This document shows, piece after piece, positions 31,304 through 37,386 of a DNA stretch of 37,386 nt. Made by a program: the position numbers and the translations under genes. Every line of letters begins with the position of its first letter. The first letter of the stretch is position 1. The notes beneath the pieces are model-generated. The model was not told the DNA's origin, made no database searches, and was given only the letters and a program-made list of their open reading frames with translations. Origin of the DNA: CAZVWQ01 sp964631275 (lineage in GTDB: Bacteria > Patescibacteriota > JACMRA01); NCBI GenBank assembly GCA_964631275.1, contig CAZVWQ010000013.1, forward strand, positions 1-37,386, read 5' to 3'.

Positions 31304-31606
31304 CAGAAAAACTGGTTATTTTTTATTTGTTTGAATTAAAAAAATTACATATTTTGCAAAGTTTTAAGACATGATTATTGTCGGTAGAAGGCTGAATTCA
31401 ACAAGATTCATAAACAATAAAAACCCAGTGCGGTACTACACGGAACAATATCTGGATCGGTTGGGAGTGGGGTATAGGTATGCGAATGAGAGTGGAACTA
31501 TAATAGGTTATAATTAGTTATATACTAAACTGTTAACTACTTAGTAAGTTTTTCTGGCTCTGTTTTACTTATTTAATCAAACAAAAACCTTCATTCAAGT
31601 CATAAT
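31304..31606. other. Gap with smr fragment and B repeat
   Basis: The 303-bp gap between two minus-strand genes contains a C-like end (31362-31378), the smr fragment on the plus strand, and B copy 4. Little is left unexplained. Confidence 0.5.
31371..31517 (+). pseudogene. Truncated duplicate of smr
   Basis: An open frame of 48 codons, starting at ATG 31371 and ending TAG, reads MIIVGRRLNSTRFINNKNPV and continues RYYTEQYLDRLGVGYRYA. It matches the C-terminal half of the smr gene at 30064-30180 with high DNA identity over about 100 bp (cggtactacacgga shared). It lacks the LDLH half. The GRGLNS motif has become GRRLNS. Its C-terminus (YANESGTIIGYN) looks like a normal Smr end, whereas that of the full copy does not. 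A short C-like repeat end abuts its start. Confidence 0.75.
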
Positions 31607-31611
31607 TTAGT
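31519..31611. repeat. Repeat B, copy 4
   Basis: tatatactaaactgttaact at the left, attcaagtcataatttagt at the right. Same orientation as copy 3. Its right end (CTAAATTATG on the minus strand) includes the TAA stop of the next gene. Confidence 0.8.
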
Positions 31612-32695
31612 TTGTTATTCGGGGTATAGGAATACTTTCAATTCTTTCTAGATCCTCTCGTCTCACACCCTCTATTAACCTTCTTGTTTTTTCTGCTCCA
31701 ATGGTGTTTGCTAGATTAGCAATTGTAGCCTGCAGAACTTTTAGTTCAGATATACCATCAATAATTATTCTATATTGCTCATATTCCTCAGGAACATCTG
31801 CCCCTGCTAAAACAAATATTACTATATTTCCACTATTAATATTCGCTTGTAATGTGGGGTATCTGATCGTACCCGGAGCAAAGTTGATATAATTTACACC
31901 TTCAGCTGTAGTTCCAGTAATAATTGCTGTATCCCCCCATTTCACACCATCAGAATCTGTACTATAGGTAAGAGGCCCATCAAAGGATAATAAAATTGCG
32001 CCAGGAGGTATTTTTGTTAAATCTCCTCGATAAATTTCTACTCCAGAATCAGGTCTATTGGCAGCATCTCTAAGTGCATAACCAAAATCTCTAGCTGCAG
32101 GATAGTTAGTCCCTGCTACGGGTACACCACCAAAGTGCGTATTTAAATAATCAAAAGTTTCTTCAACTGCTCTCTGACAGTAGAACACATCATCAGCAAA
32201 ATTACCATTTCTCAACAACTGTGCATGAGTTCTAGCAATTTCAGCCATCTTCTCTCTAGCACTATAATCAAAATCCGGCAAGGCTTCCTCTTCTAAAGTA
32301 ATTATTTTTTCAACTATTTCATCAATAAGGTCTTCATAAGGTGTTTTTCTCATATTTGAGTTATAAGAATGAACAGCTAAATCATAAAAAAATTTGGCTA
32401 GATCACTTAATGAGTCGCCCTCAAATCGTACAACAACTTCTCGGTTTTCTAAATATGAGTTTACTCTGAATTCTAATCCTCGAAAAATTTCAGGACTGAA
32501 TCCTCTAGTATTTATGTCGTTTCTTATTTGATAAAGTTTTGAAGCAACTGGGTCTGAGGCTATTTCAGGTGGTGAAGTTTCTGCACTTGCGCCTCCACTA
32601 TTAAAGCTCCCTGTAACTGCTGCTGTTGTTGCTGCTGCTGCTAGTAATAAAAGTAATAAAAATCTCCTTCTACTATATGTATATGGCGATTCCAT
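31607..32695 (-). CDS. Tat-exported protein of unknown function
   Basis: The N-terminus is MESPYTYSRRRFLLLLLLAA: a twin-arginine motif (SRRRFLL) followed by a long Leu/Ala hydrophobic core and an ASA-type cleavage site near residue 39. I chose ATG at 32695; a GTG at 32710 would add five residues. The mature part (about 320 residues) is helical at first (KLYQIRNDINTRGFSPEIFR) and then mixed, with YNFAPG-like strands (GVNYINFAPGTIRYPTLQ, NSGNIVIFVLAG). No known domain or catalytic motif is recognised. The stop codon lies inside the end of repeat B4, so the last residues (IPRITN) may be altered by the insertion. A run of CAG/CTG-like triplets encodes the Ala-rich signal core. Confidence 0.7.
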   Translation of the reverse strand: MESPYTYSRRRFLLLLLLAAAATTAAVTGSFNSGGASAETSPPEIASDPVASKLYQIRNDINTRGFSPEIFRGLEFRVNSYLENREVVVRFEGDSLSDLAKFFYDLAVHSYNSNMRKTPYEDLIDEIVEKIITLEEEALPDFDYSAREKMAEIARTHAQLLRNGNFADDVFYCQRAVEETFDYLNTHFGGVPVAGTNYPAARDFGYALRDAANRPDSGVEIYRGDLTKIPPGAILLSFDGPLTYSTDSDGVKWGDTAIITGTTAEGVNYINFAPGTIRYPTLQANINSGNIVIFVLAGADVPEEYEQYRIIIDGISELKVLQATIANLANTIGAEKTRRLIEGVRREDLERIESIPIPRITN

Positions 32696-32821
32696 AGACC
32701 AACTAGACACTTACAATTTGTATTCTTGTTTTATTCATAAGGATCCTAAAATAAGTTCAGGGTGACAGACTATCTAGTTTGAGTAGTGGATGACTATATC
32801 TACTATCATTTAGCCTTTCAG

Positions 32822-32857
32822 TTCTTGTTCCTGGCATATTTCTTGTTCCTGGCATAT
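32822..32857. repeat. 18-bp perfect tandem duplication
   Basis: ttcttgttcctggcatat occurs twice in succession (32822-32839 and 32840-32857), upstream of the tRNA gene. Confidence 0.9.
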
Positions 32858-32988
32858 TTATATTCAATTATTTTATAAAATTAAAATTTGTAATTAAAAT
32901 CATTAACTTACAGCATATATCATACATTTGGGCAATTGACAAATAATTTTTGCTGTTTTATGTTTAGTTATTATCAATAATAGATTCT

Positions 32989-33064
32989 CGGGGCGTAGTT
33001 CAGTGGTAGAATGCACGCATGGGGTGCGTGTGGTCGCTAGGTTCGAGTCCTGCCGCCCCGACCA
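32989..33064 (+). tRNA. tRNA-Pro (anticodon GGG), CCA encoded
   Basis: The 7-bp acceptor stem CGGGGCG/CGCCCCG is perfect. The D arm is GUUC/GAAU with loop AGUGGUA. The anticodon stem CACGC/GCGUG is perfect, with loop AUGGGGU, giving anticodon GGG (33021-33023) preceded by U33 and followed by G37. The T arm is CUAGG/CCUGC with loop UUCGAGU, with one C-C mismatch at its base. Discriminator A and a genomically encoded CCA end at 33064. It is markedly GC-rich in AT-rich surroundings and reads CCC/CCU proline codons. Confidence 0.93.
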
Positions 33065-33147
33065 ACTATTGTAAACAAAAAATAACAAAATTATACAAAA
33101 AAATCTAAACAAAAATCTAAAAAACTAAAATTGTTTTCTGCTGATCT

Positions 33148-33247
33148 TACACCCTTTAAGCTAATCATTACGGTAATTAATCGTTAAGGATTTAGATAAA
33201 CAAAGAAAGCACAGTCAGAAAAACTCACTGAGTAGTTAACACTTTGT
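33148..33247. repeat. Fused partial A and B repeats
   Basis: tacaccctttaagctaatca and attaatcgttaaggatttag (family A left arm) join caaagaaagcacagtcagaa and aaactcactgagtagttaac (family B right part) with no intervening sequence. Confidence 0.65.
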
Positions 33248-33320
33248 TGTAAAAAATACTTAATTAATTCCTTAAATATAAGAAAAACAATCTGTGGTAG
33301 TGTTAGTTTTTTGTTTATTT

Positions 33321-33360
33321 TATACCTTTTCTGCTAATTAATTACGGTATTTTCCAAAAA
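33321..33360. repeat. Repeat A, partial copy 9
   Basis: tataccttttctgctaatta followed by attacggtattttcc: the outer part of the left arm only. Confidence 0.5.
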
Positions 33361-33375
33361 TCTTATTAAAAATCT

Positions 33376-34119
33376 ATGCAAACAAAAACTGTAGCAATAG
33401 TTATGGCCGCCGGTAGAGGAAGTCGGATGGCTCCATTTACAGACTCTACGCCTAAGCCATTAGCCAAAATTAAAGAAAAAACTCTTTTAGAAATAAATCT
33501 AGAAAATCTAGAACCTCTGGTAGACGAATTTGTAATTGTAATTGGCTGGCTAGGAGAGCAAATAAAAGAAGTTTTTGGTTCAGAATTTAGAAACAAAAAA
33601 ATTACTTATGCTAGGCAATCTAATCCAAAAGGTGGCACTCTTGATGCCTTTAGAACTGGACTATACAGCCAAGTAAAATTTAAAAACTATAACTATATAG
33701 TTACTAACGCTGATAATATATTAGATCGCTTAGTTTACAAAAAATTATCTAAAGCTATAGACCAAAATCCTAATAAAGCATATCTACTAGCCAAAAAAAT
33801 TAAAGATAAAGAGATTCTAAAAAGTCAGGGAGTCTTTAGGGTAAAAGATAATTTTGAATTTATAGAAATTATAGAAAAACCTCAAAAATTTATTTCTGAT
33901 TTGACTAACGTTGGTTGCTACTACCTACCAAAAAATATTTCTCAGCTAGTTAGTAATAAACAAAACTTAGACAATCAAGAAGAGTATATTACAGACCTCT
34001 TTAATCAGTTTAGTAAAAAAAATGAAGTTGTAGTAATTTCTTACGAAGGTTTGTATTTACCAATTTCTAGCATTATTGATCTAAAAAAAGCTAACCAAAA
34101 TAAAGAAATTGACCATTAG
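33376..34119 (+). CDS. Sugar-phosphate nucleotidyltransferase
   Basis: A 247-residue NTP-transferase-fold protein. The NTP-binding signature is IVMAAGRGSRMAPFTDSTPK with PLAKIKEKTLLE following. VIVIGWLGEQIKEVF, the metal-binding YIVTNADNI (Asp), and FIEIIEKPQKF also fit. YEGLYLPISSIIDLKKANQ near the end corresponds to the typical ...DIGTPEDL segment. These enzymes activate sugar phosphates to NDP-sugars for glycan synthesis; the sugar cannot be assigned. It may supply the glycosyltransferase at 7.8-9.4 kb, but nothing in the arrangement shows that. ATG at 33376. The next gene follows after 24 bp and is probably co-transcribed. Confidence 0.87.
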   Translation: MQTKTVAIVMAAGRGSRMAPFTDSTPKPLAKIKEKTLLEINLENLEPLVDEFVIVIGWLGEQIKEVFGSEFRNKKITYARQSNPKGGTLDAFRTGLYSQVKFKNYNYIVTNADNILDRLVYKKLSKAIDQNPNKAYLLAKKIKDKEILKSQGVFRVKDNFEFIEIIEKPQKFISDLTNVGCYYLPKNISQLVSNKQNLDNQEEYITDLFNQFSKKNEVVVISYEGLYLPISSIIDLKKANQNKEIDH

Positions 34120-34143
34120 ACTTTTTTAACTCATAATTATTAA

Positions 34144-35007
34144 GTGAATGGTGATCAAGAGCTAATTCAATTAATACAGAACAATCCCTTTTTGAACCCA
34201 GGGGATAAGCAATATTTGTTTAATATTTTTAATGGTATTGCTCCTTTAGACAAAATGAGGCTTAGAGCTAGTTTGGTTTCTAATCAGCCTGAAGGAGTTT
34301 TGCAAGTACTTCAATATATAAAAGCTAAGTTTTTGAACCAATCCAGCCAACCAAATACAGGTCTTGATCCGCAAACTCAAACAACTCAGACCCAAGCTCA
34401 AACATTTACTAGTAAAACAAATTCTTCAGATACTAACCAATTACCTGTTCAAAATCAACAAAATACTTCTCAAAACCAGCTTTCTCAGTCTCCAGAAGAA
34501 AAAAAAGGATTTTTAGAAAAAGTAGTATCAGCAATAACTCCAGAAAAAAAACCAGTAATCGTAGCTGAAAGTATTTTAACCTCTTCTAGCTATCTTGGTA
34601 GTCAACCTCCTAGGGCAATTCAATCTCCTAACCTACCACCACTTCAAAGGATAGACCAAATAGTCCATCCAAGCCAGTTAAGTTTGGTAGACAATGAACA
34701 TGTTAACTTTAGTATGGATTCCAGTTCCGAACAAATTATACGAAGTTTTATGAGTAGAACCGAAGAGATTTTTAGTCGTATAGATAGTGTTGATTTACGT
34801 AGAGGTTTTTTTATGAATTTTGTACAGTCTAATTTACTTAGAAATTATATCTTAACTGGTCTAACTGCACTTAAAAGGCAAGATCTTCAACCTAGAAAAG
34901 TTGTCTTTAATTTATTACATCAAATAGACCCTAATTATCTTAACACTAGACAGTATCAAATTACAGCTGATATAACTAATCATCTAAAAAATCTAGCTGG
35001 TTTGTAA
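34144..35007 (+). CDS. Unrecognised two-domain protein with Q/N-rich linker
   Basis: I do not recognise a family. The 287 residues begin with a helical segment (about 1-65; NPFLNPGDKQYLFNIFNGIA, MRLRASLVSNQPEGVLQVLQ), continue with a Gln/Thr/Asn-rich linker (about 66-120), and end with a helical domain (about 175-285; SEQIIRSFMSRTEEIFSRID, LRRGFFMNFVQSNLLRNYIL). No membrane segment or signal is seen. The start is GTG at 34144; no in-frame ATG gives a similar N-terminus. The 24-bp gap after the nucleotidyltransferase gene suggests one transcript. It may be a scaffold or adaptor, but this is only a guess from the architecture. Confidence 0.65.
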   Translation: MNGDQELIQLIQNNPFLNPGDKQYLFNIFNGIAPLDKMRLRASLVSNQPEGVLQVLQYIKAKFLNQSSQPNTGLDPQTQTTQTQAQTFTSKTNSSDTNQLPVQNQQNTSQNQLSQSPEEKKGFLEKVVSAITPEKKPVIVAESILTSSSYLGSQPPRAIQSPNLPPLQRIDQIVHPSQLSLVDNEHVNFSMDSSSEQIIRSFMSRTEEIFSRIDSVDLRRGFFMNFVQSNLLRNYILTGLTALKRQDLQPRKVVFNLLHQIDPNYLNTRQYQITADITNHLKNLAGL

Positions 35008-35329
35008 GGTTTACTTATGTAGCACTAAGAGCTTTGACAGGTTATTATACTCAAATTATCAAAATAAGGCCTTTTTAATTTTTAAAATTACTTTTTGATA
35101 CTAATTAGATAAAACTAAAAACGGAAATCTAAACTTCTAAAAAACTAAAATTTGCTTTGCGGTAACTATAACTATTAAAAATTTCTTAAAAACGAGGTTT
35201 GGGATGTGTATAAAATTTCTAAATCATATATGGATTGGCTATGTTTGCCTAAGACTGAAAATAAACACTTGAAATATCTATAGCAAAATCTACATAGAAA
35301 ATAATTTAAAAACTGCTTTTTGTTTGTTT
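35008..35329. other. AT-rich gap with partial F repeat (322 bp)
   Basis: No gene. aaatttctaaatcatatatg followed by gattggctat (35212-35242) matches the end of family F. Otherwise featureless and AT-rich. Confidence 0.4.
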
Positions 35330-36133
35330 ATGTTATTTACTCAAGCTTTTGGTTATTGGAAAAAAGATCGAGCTTCTATCCTAGCTCCAGCTTTAGCTTA
35401 CCATTTAGTTTTTGCTTTGGCACCAATTTTGTTAGTCTTGCTTTCTATTTTTAGTTATTTTTATTCGACTACTAATCTGCGTAATTTAATCTCTGAATCC
35501 CTAAAAAATAATTTTGATGACTCAGTAGCCGAGTTTTTGTTTAATATTTTGGATAATCTAGGTGATACTGAAGCTCAAGGTTTGGCTAATTTTTTTGGTT
35601 TACTTTTTGTTATTTTTACAGCGACTAGTTTGATCAACTTCCTTAATAAAGCTCTTAACCAAATTTGGTACATAGAAGCTAGAGATATTAATATTTTTGA
35701 GTGGATCTGGCAACAATTAAGAAATCTGGTGTTGATTTTTTTGTTTGGTAGTGTGTGGATTTTTAGCTTGATTATATCTCGCATTTTACCAGTTTTGGAG
35801 GAATTATACGAAATAAATGATTGGATTTGGTTGATCAATGAATTCATGGGGGTGCTGGTTGGGGCTTTTATTTTCTTTTTGTTAATTATCGTTCTTGTAG
35901 AGACTGACACACCATTTATAAAAACCTTTATTGGAGCCTTCTTTACTTCTGTAATTATTTATTTTGGTCGCTTGGTTATCGATTTTTATATTAATTTAGC
36001 AGATCCAACCTCGATCTTTGGAGCCGCCGGAACTTTAGTTCTGATCTTCATTTGGCTATATTACTCGTCTCATCTATATTTCTTTGGTATGGAGTTTACA
36101 AAGGCTATGACTATAAGTAAAAAGAAAGGGTAG
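35330..36133 (+). CDS. YihY/virulence factor BrkB family membrane protein
   Basis: A 267-residue inner-membrane protein with about six hydrophobic segments. Family features are the N-terminal amphipathic helix (WKKDRASILAPALAYHLVFA, family ..A.ALAYYtlfSLaPLL), LAPILLVLLSIFSYFY, the FTATSLINFLNKALNQIWYI segment (family S....al..alN.iw), TFIGAFFTSVIIYFGR, and FGAAGTLVLIFIWLYYSSHL with YFFGMEFTKAM (family yGalg.ii.lllWly.sa.i.l.GaE). The family was once called ribonuclease BN by mistake; its real function is not settled. The start is ATG at 35330. The gene is on its own, 322 bp after the previous one. Confidence 0.92.
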   Translation: MLFTQAFGYWKKDRASILAPALAYHLVFALAPILLVLLSIFSYFYSTTNLRNLISESLKNNFDDSVAEFLFNILDNLGDTEAQGLANFFGLLFVIFTATSLINFLNKALNQIWYIEARDINIFEWIWQQLRNLVLIFLFGSVWIFSLIISRILPVLEELYEINDWIWLINEFMGVLVGAFIFFLLIIVLVETDTPFIKTFIGAFFTSVIIYFGRLVIDFYINLADPTSIFGAAGTLVLIFIWLYYSSHLYFFGMEFTKAMTISKKKG

Positions 36134-36142
36134 TTTATGAAA

Positions 36143-36259
36143 TTAATATGGCTTGGTAACCTTTGATTTTGGGTAATAAGCCATTTTTTGATCTAGCATG
36201 CACCGTTCTAGATTTAATTTTTCAGCTTGAGCCAAAAGTATACAGTAGATCTCTTGCAG
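36143..36259 (-). pseudogene. Possible MazG-like C-terminal remnant
   Basis: An open minus-strand stretch without its own start reads EIYCILLAQAEKLNLERCML, then KMAYYPKSKV, resembling the C-terminal pattern of MazG-type nucleotide pyrophosphohydrolases (Asp/Leu helix, K.....KYP). It follows a TAA upstream. The fit is weak and chance is possible. Confidence 0.2.
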
Positions 36260-36301
36260 TAAAGTTGTTTAACCTTTAGTTGAAAGCAATGATACAAAAT
36301 T

Positions 36302-36581
36302 TTAGATTAGAATATTTACATAATCTCTAGAGGTGTGGACAACCCTCACGATCTCAAGATTTTCTCTCACAAAGTAAAATATAGCATACCCTCTAAAGAA
36401 AAACACTTTATAATCTAGATTAATATTATTCTAAGCTTTTACCCAAATTTGGTTTGGTTGTAAGTTCTAAGAAAAAACTCTTGAGACCTACAAGATAAAC
36501 TTCAGCTTGCTTTTCACCAAATTTTTCTAGGGTGTATGTAAATATATCATTCTCAGCTTCCCTACTTAGAACTAACTTCAT
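36302..36581 (-). pseudogene. ParE-like toxin gene with frameshift
   Basis: ParE toxins are RelE-fold proteins that poison DNA gyrase. The first 51 codons (MKLVLSREAENDIFTYTLEK, FGEKQAEVYLVGLKSFFLEL) end in TAA at 36426, in the middle of the fold. In the +1 frame the sequence continues NINLDYKVFFFRGYAIFYFV and then ENLEIVRVVHTSRDYVNI, the classical ParE ending, up to TAA at 36302. A single-base indel near 36435 would explain the break. Repaired, the product would be about 92 residues, normal for the family. The start overlaps the parD-like remnant by 20 bp, the usual antitoxin-toxin arrangement. This may be a real pseudogene or a sequencing error. Confidence 0.75.
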
Positions 36582-36855
36582 TCTTATGTTTTTTCTTCTT
36601 ATATTTCTTTAGAGCCGCCTGATAAATCTCATCTAGTTTCATCTCTGAATAATCACCTTCATCGAGTTGTTTTTTCCCTTTTTCTAATTCAGATTCTAAT
36701 TTTTATATCTGTAAATTATATAAAATATCTTCTTCCATCACTCTCCTCAAAGCTTCATTAATAAGTTCACTTTTGCTACCATAAGCTCCACTACTTACTT
36801 TTTGCTTTGCATACCTAAGCAATCGAGGGTTAAGGGTTACATGTACATTGGCCAT
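36562..36855 (-). pseudogene. ParD-like antitoxin gene with in-frame stop
   Basis: A ribbon-helix-helix-type antitoxin. Codons 1-50 read MANVHVTLNPRLLRYAKQKV, SSGAYGSKSELINEALRRVM, then EEDILYNLQI, the ParD pattern of a DNA-binding strand and two helices. A TAA at 36703-36705 interrupts it, but the same frame continues KLESELEKGKKQLDEGDYSE and DEIYQAALKKYKKKK up to TAG at 36562, the expected toxin-binding tail. So only one substitution separates it from an intact gene of 97 codons. The 50-residue DNA-binding part could still be made. The broken toxin gene follows with overlap. Confidence 0.75.
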
Positions 36856-37078
36856 AAAGAAATTATAATATTTTGTCCTATTTGTGTCAATTATAGGTAC
36901 TCAAACCCCACCCCAAAGTGCAACAGTAATTCAAAGCCAATTCTATAGCAATTCGTATTCCAAACCTACCTATTCTCACCAAACCCAAACTCCCTGCATA
37001 AAACTATATTTTTATAAAAAAAATTACCTTCTAAAAACAAACCCTGATCAACACTAACCCAACAGCCCGCTACAGGAT
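36856..37078. other. Composition boundary
   Basis: No gene is evident. The sequence changes from AT-rich to C-rich (for example 36900-37010, with many acccc and aacccaac stretches on the plus strand) and then to near-balanced G+C after about 37060. It is either the junction of transferred DNA or an assembly join. Confidence 0.4.
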
Positions 37079-37107
37079 TTGACAATTGTGTGTATGTGTG
37101 ATATAAT
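37079..37107 (+). promoter_or_regulatory. Consensus sigma-70 promoter
   Basis: TTGACA (37079-37084), exactly 17 bp, TATAAT (37102-37107). This is a perfect match to the consensus, 36 bp before the ATG of the last gene. Confidence 0.8.
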
Positions 37108-37130
37108 AGAGATGCTTCAATTGATAACTC

Positions 37131-37136
37131 AGGAGG
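37131..37136 (+). promoter_or_regulatory. Perfect Shine-Dalgarno
   Basis: AGGAGG, 6 bases before the ATG at 37143. It decides the start, and is notable because hardly any other gene in the window has a recognisable site. Confidence 0.85.
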
Positions 37137-37142
37137 AATCTC

Positions 37143-37386
37143 ATGAATCCTAGTCGTTTGTCTAAGATCATTCTTGGCTCTTTTGCTGCTGCTACTCTTC
37201 CCTCTACTGCAGTTTCTACTGCCGGGGCAGAGGAGTCTGTCTTCGAGGCCGTTCTGGTTGACCCAGGGCAGGGCCGAGTGATCGAAGTGGTTCGTGTTTT
37301 CCAGGGTGGGCATGCCGAGGAATCCTGTAAGGAATTCTTGGATCGTCGGTTCAACGGTAACTTAAGTGATTATTACGAGGGGACAG
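37143..37386 (+). CDS. Secreted protein, 3' end missing
   Basis: The first 81 codons are present; the window ends inside the gene. The N-terminus MNPSRLSKIILGSFAAATLP followed by STAVSTAGAEES is a typical Sec signal peptide (basic start, hydrophobic core, AGA-type cleavage site near residue 29). The mature part starts SVFEAVLVDPGQGRVIEVVR and contains CKEFLDRRFNGN. I do not recognise a family. G+C is about one half by eye, with Leu CTG/CTT, Arg CGT/CGG and Gly GGG codons that the other genes rarely use. Together with the consensus promoter and perfect ribosome-binding site, this gene looks foreign to the rest of the window. Confidence 0.75.
   Translation, partial: MNPSRLSKIILGSFAAATLPSTAVSTAGAEESVFEAVLVDPGQGRVIEVVRVFQGGHAEESCKEFLDRRFNGNLSDYYEGT

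Larger units (their letters stand above)
33065..33375. other. Gap with truncated A and B repeats (311 bp)
   Basis: No gene. A partial A (33148-33197) is fused directly to a partial B (33198-33247), and another A half (33321-33360) ends 15 bp before the nucleotidyltransferase start codon, within its likely promoter or leader. Confidence 0.5.

Noticed and set aside
32903..33112. Open frame of 69 codons on the minus strand
   Set aside because: It runs across the tRNA-Pro gene on the opposite strand; the Arg/Thr/Pro-rich middle is the tRNA read backwards.
3646..33360. Regularly repeated palindromes considered as a CRISPR array
   Set aside because: The repeats are dispersed over 30 kb, vary in length and orientation, have no unit spacers of constant length, and no cas gene is present.
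36966..37354. Two overlapping minus-strand frames of 115 and 94 codons
   Set aside because: They oppose a plus-strand gene with a consensus promoter, perfect ribosome-binding site and signal peptide; the minus frames have no such signals.

Overview
The window looks like a piece of a reduced, very AT-rich bacterial genome, most plausibly a member of the Candidate Phyla Radiation (Patescibacteria). The support is a PrgI-type membrane protein of the sort common in that group, lone biosynthetic enzymes (TrpF, ProA, a transaldolase) without their pathways, a PUR/DUF3276 nucleic-acid-binding protein, and genes that almost never carry a recognisable Shine-Dalgarno sequence. TGA is used as a stop at least once (trpF, in an ATGA overlap with the next gene), so the standard bacterial code fits better than the UGA-glycine code of Gracilibacteria and Absconditabacteria. 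The phylum call is an inference from gene content; no rRNA is present.

Layout. 0.2-3.2 kb: a low-complexity membrane protein coupled to trpF, a divergent HAD phosphatase, and a PUR-family protein. 3.8-7.2 kb: a ferredoxin-reductase-like flavoprotein, a tiny membrane protein coupled to a one-pass membrane protein, and another one-pass membrane protein. 7.8-11.4 kb: a GT-C-type glycosyltransferase, a decayed DUF817 gene and tsaD. 11.5-13.9 kb: an FMN-bind-domain protein and an ApbE-like flavin transferase. 14.3-17.2 kb: an M61 peptidase overlapping a small membrane protein, then HU. 17.7-21.8 kb: an oversized PNPase, an RNase H-like protein and PrgI. 22.6-25.8 kb: two proteins I do not recognise. 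26.2-30.2 kb: transaldolase, a serine hydrolase of the beta-lactamase fold, proA and an Smr protein. 30.3-32.7 kb: two neighbouring proteins with twin-arginine signals, one an M23 peptidase. 33-36.1 kb: tRNA-Pro(GGG), a nucleotidyltransferase, a Q/N-rich protein and a YihY/BrkB protein. 36.1-36.9 kb: gene remnants, including a broken ParDE toxin-antitoxin pair. From about 37.0 kb the composition changes abruptly to roughly balanced G+C, with a textbook promoter, a perfect Shine-Dalgarno and a secreted protein cut off by the window end.

The most striking structure lies between the genes. Intergenic gaps of 300-880 bp are largely filled by several families of short (about 60-120 bp), imperfectly palindromic dispersed repeats, here named A to H. 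Most have inverted termini, they occur in both orientations, and they are often joined end to end. They resemble MITEs or REP/BIME-type elements. No transposase is visible. In two cases the terminus of a repeat supplies the stop codon of the neighbouring gene (smr and the 31.6-32.7 kb gene). Together with the pseudogenes (DUF817, ParDE, a duplicated smr fragment) this suggests a small genome under active decay and repeat spread.

No classical operon dominates. Functional links supported by arrangement are trpF with its coupled membrane protein, the 44-residue protein with its upstream membrane protein, M61 with its overlapping partner, and, more loosely, the flavin-related genes (FNR-like, FMN-bind, ApbE).
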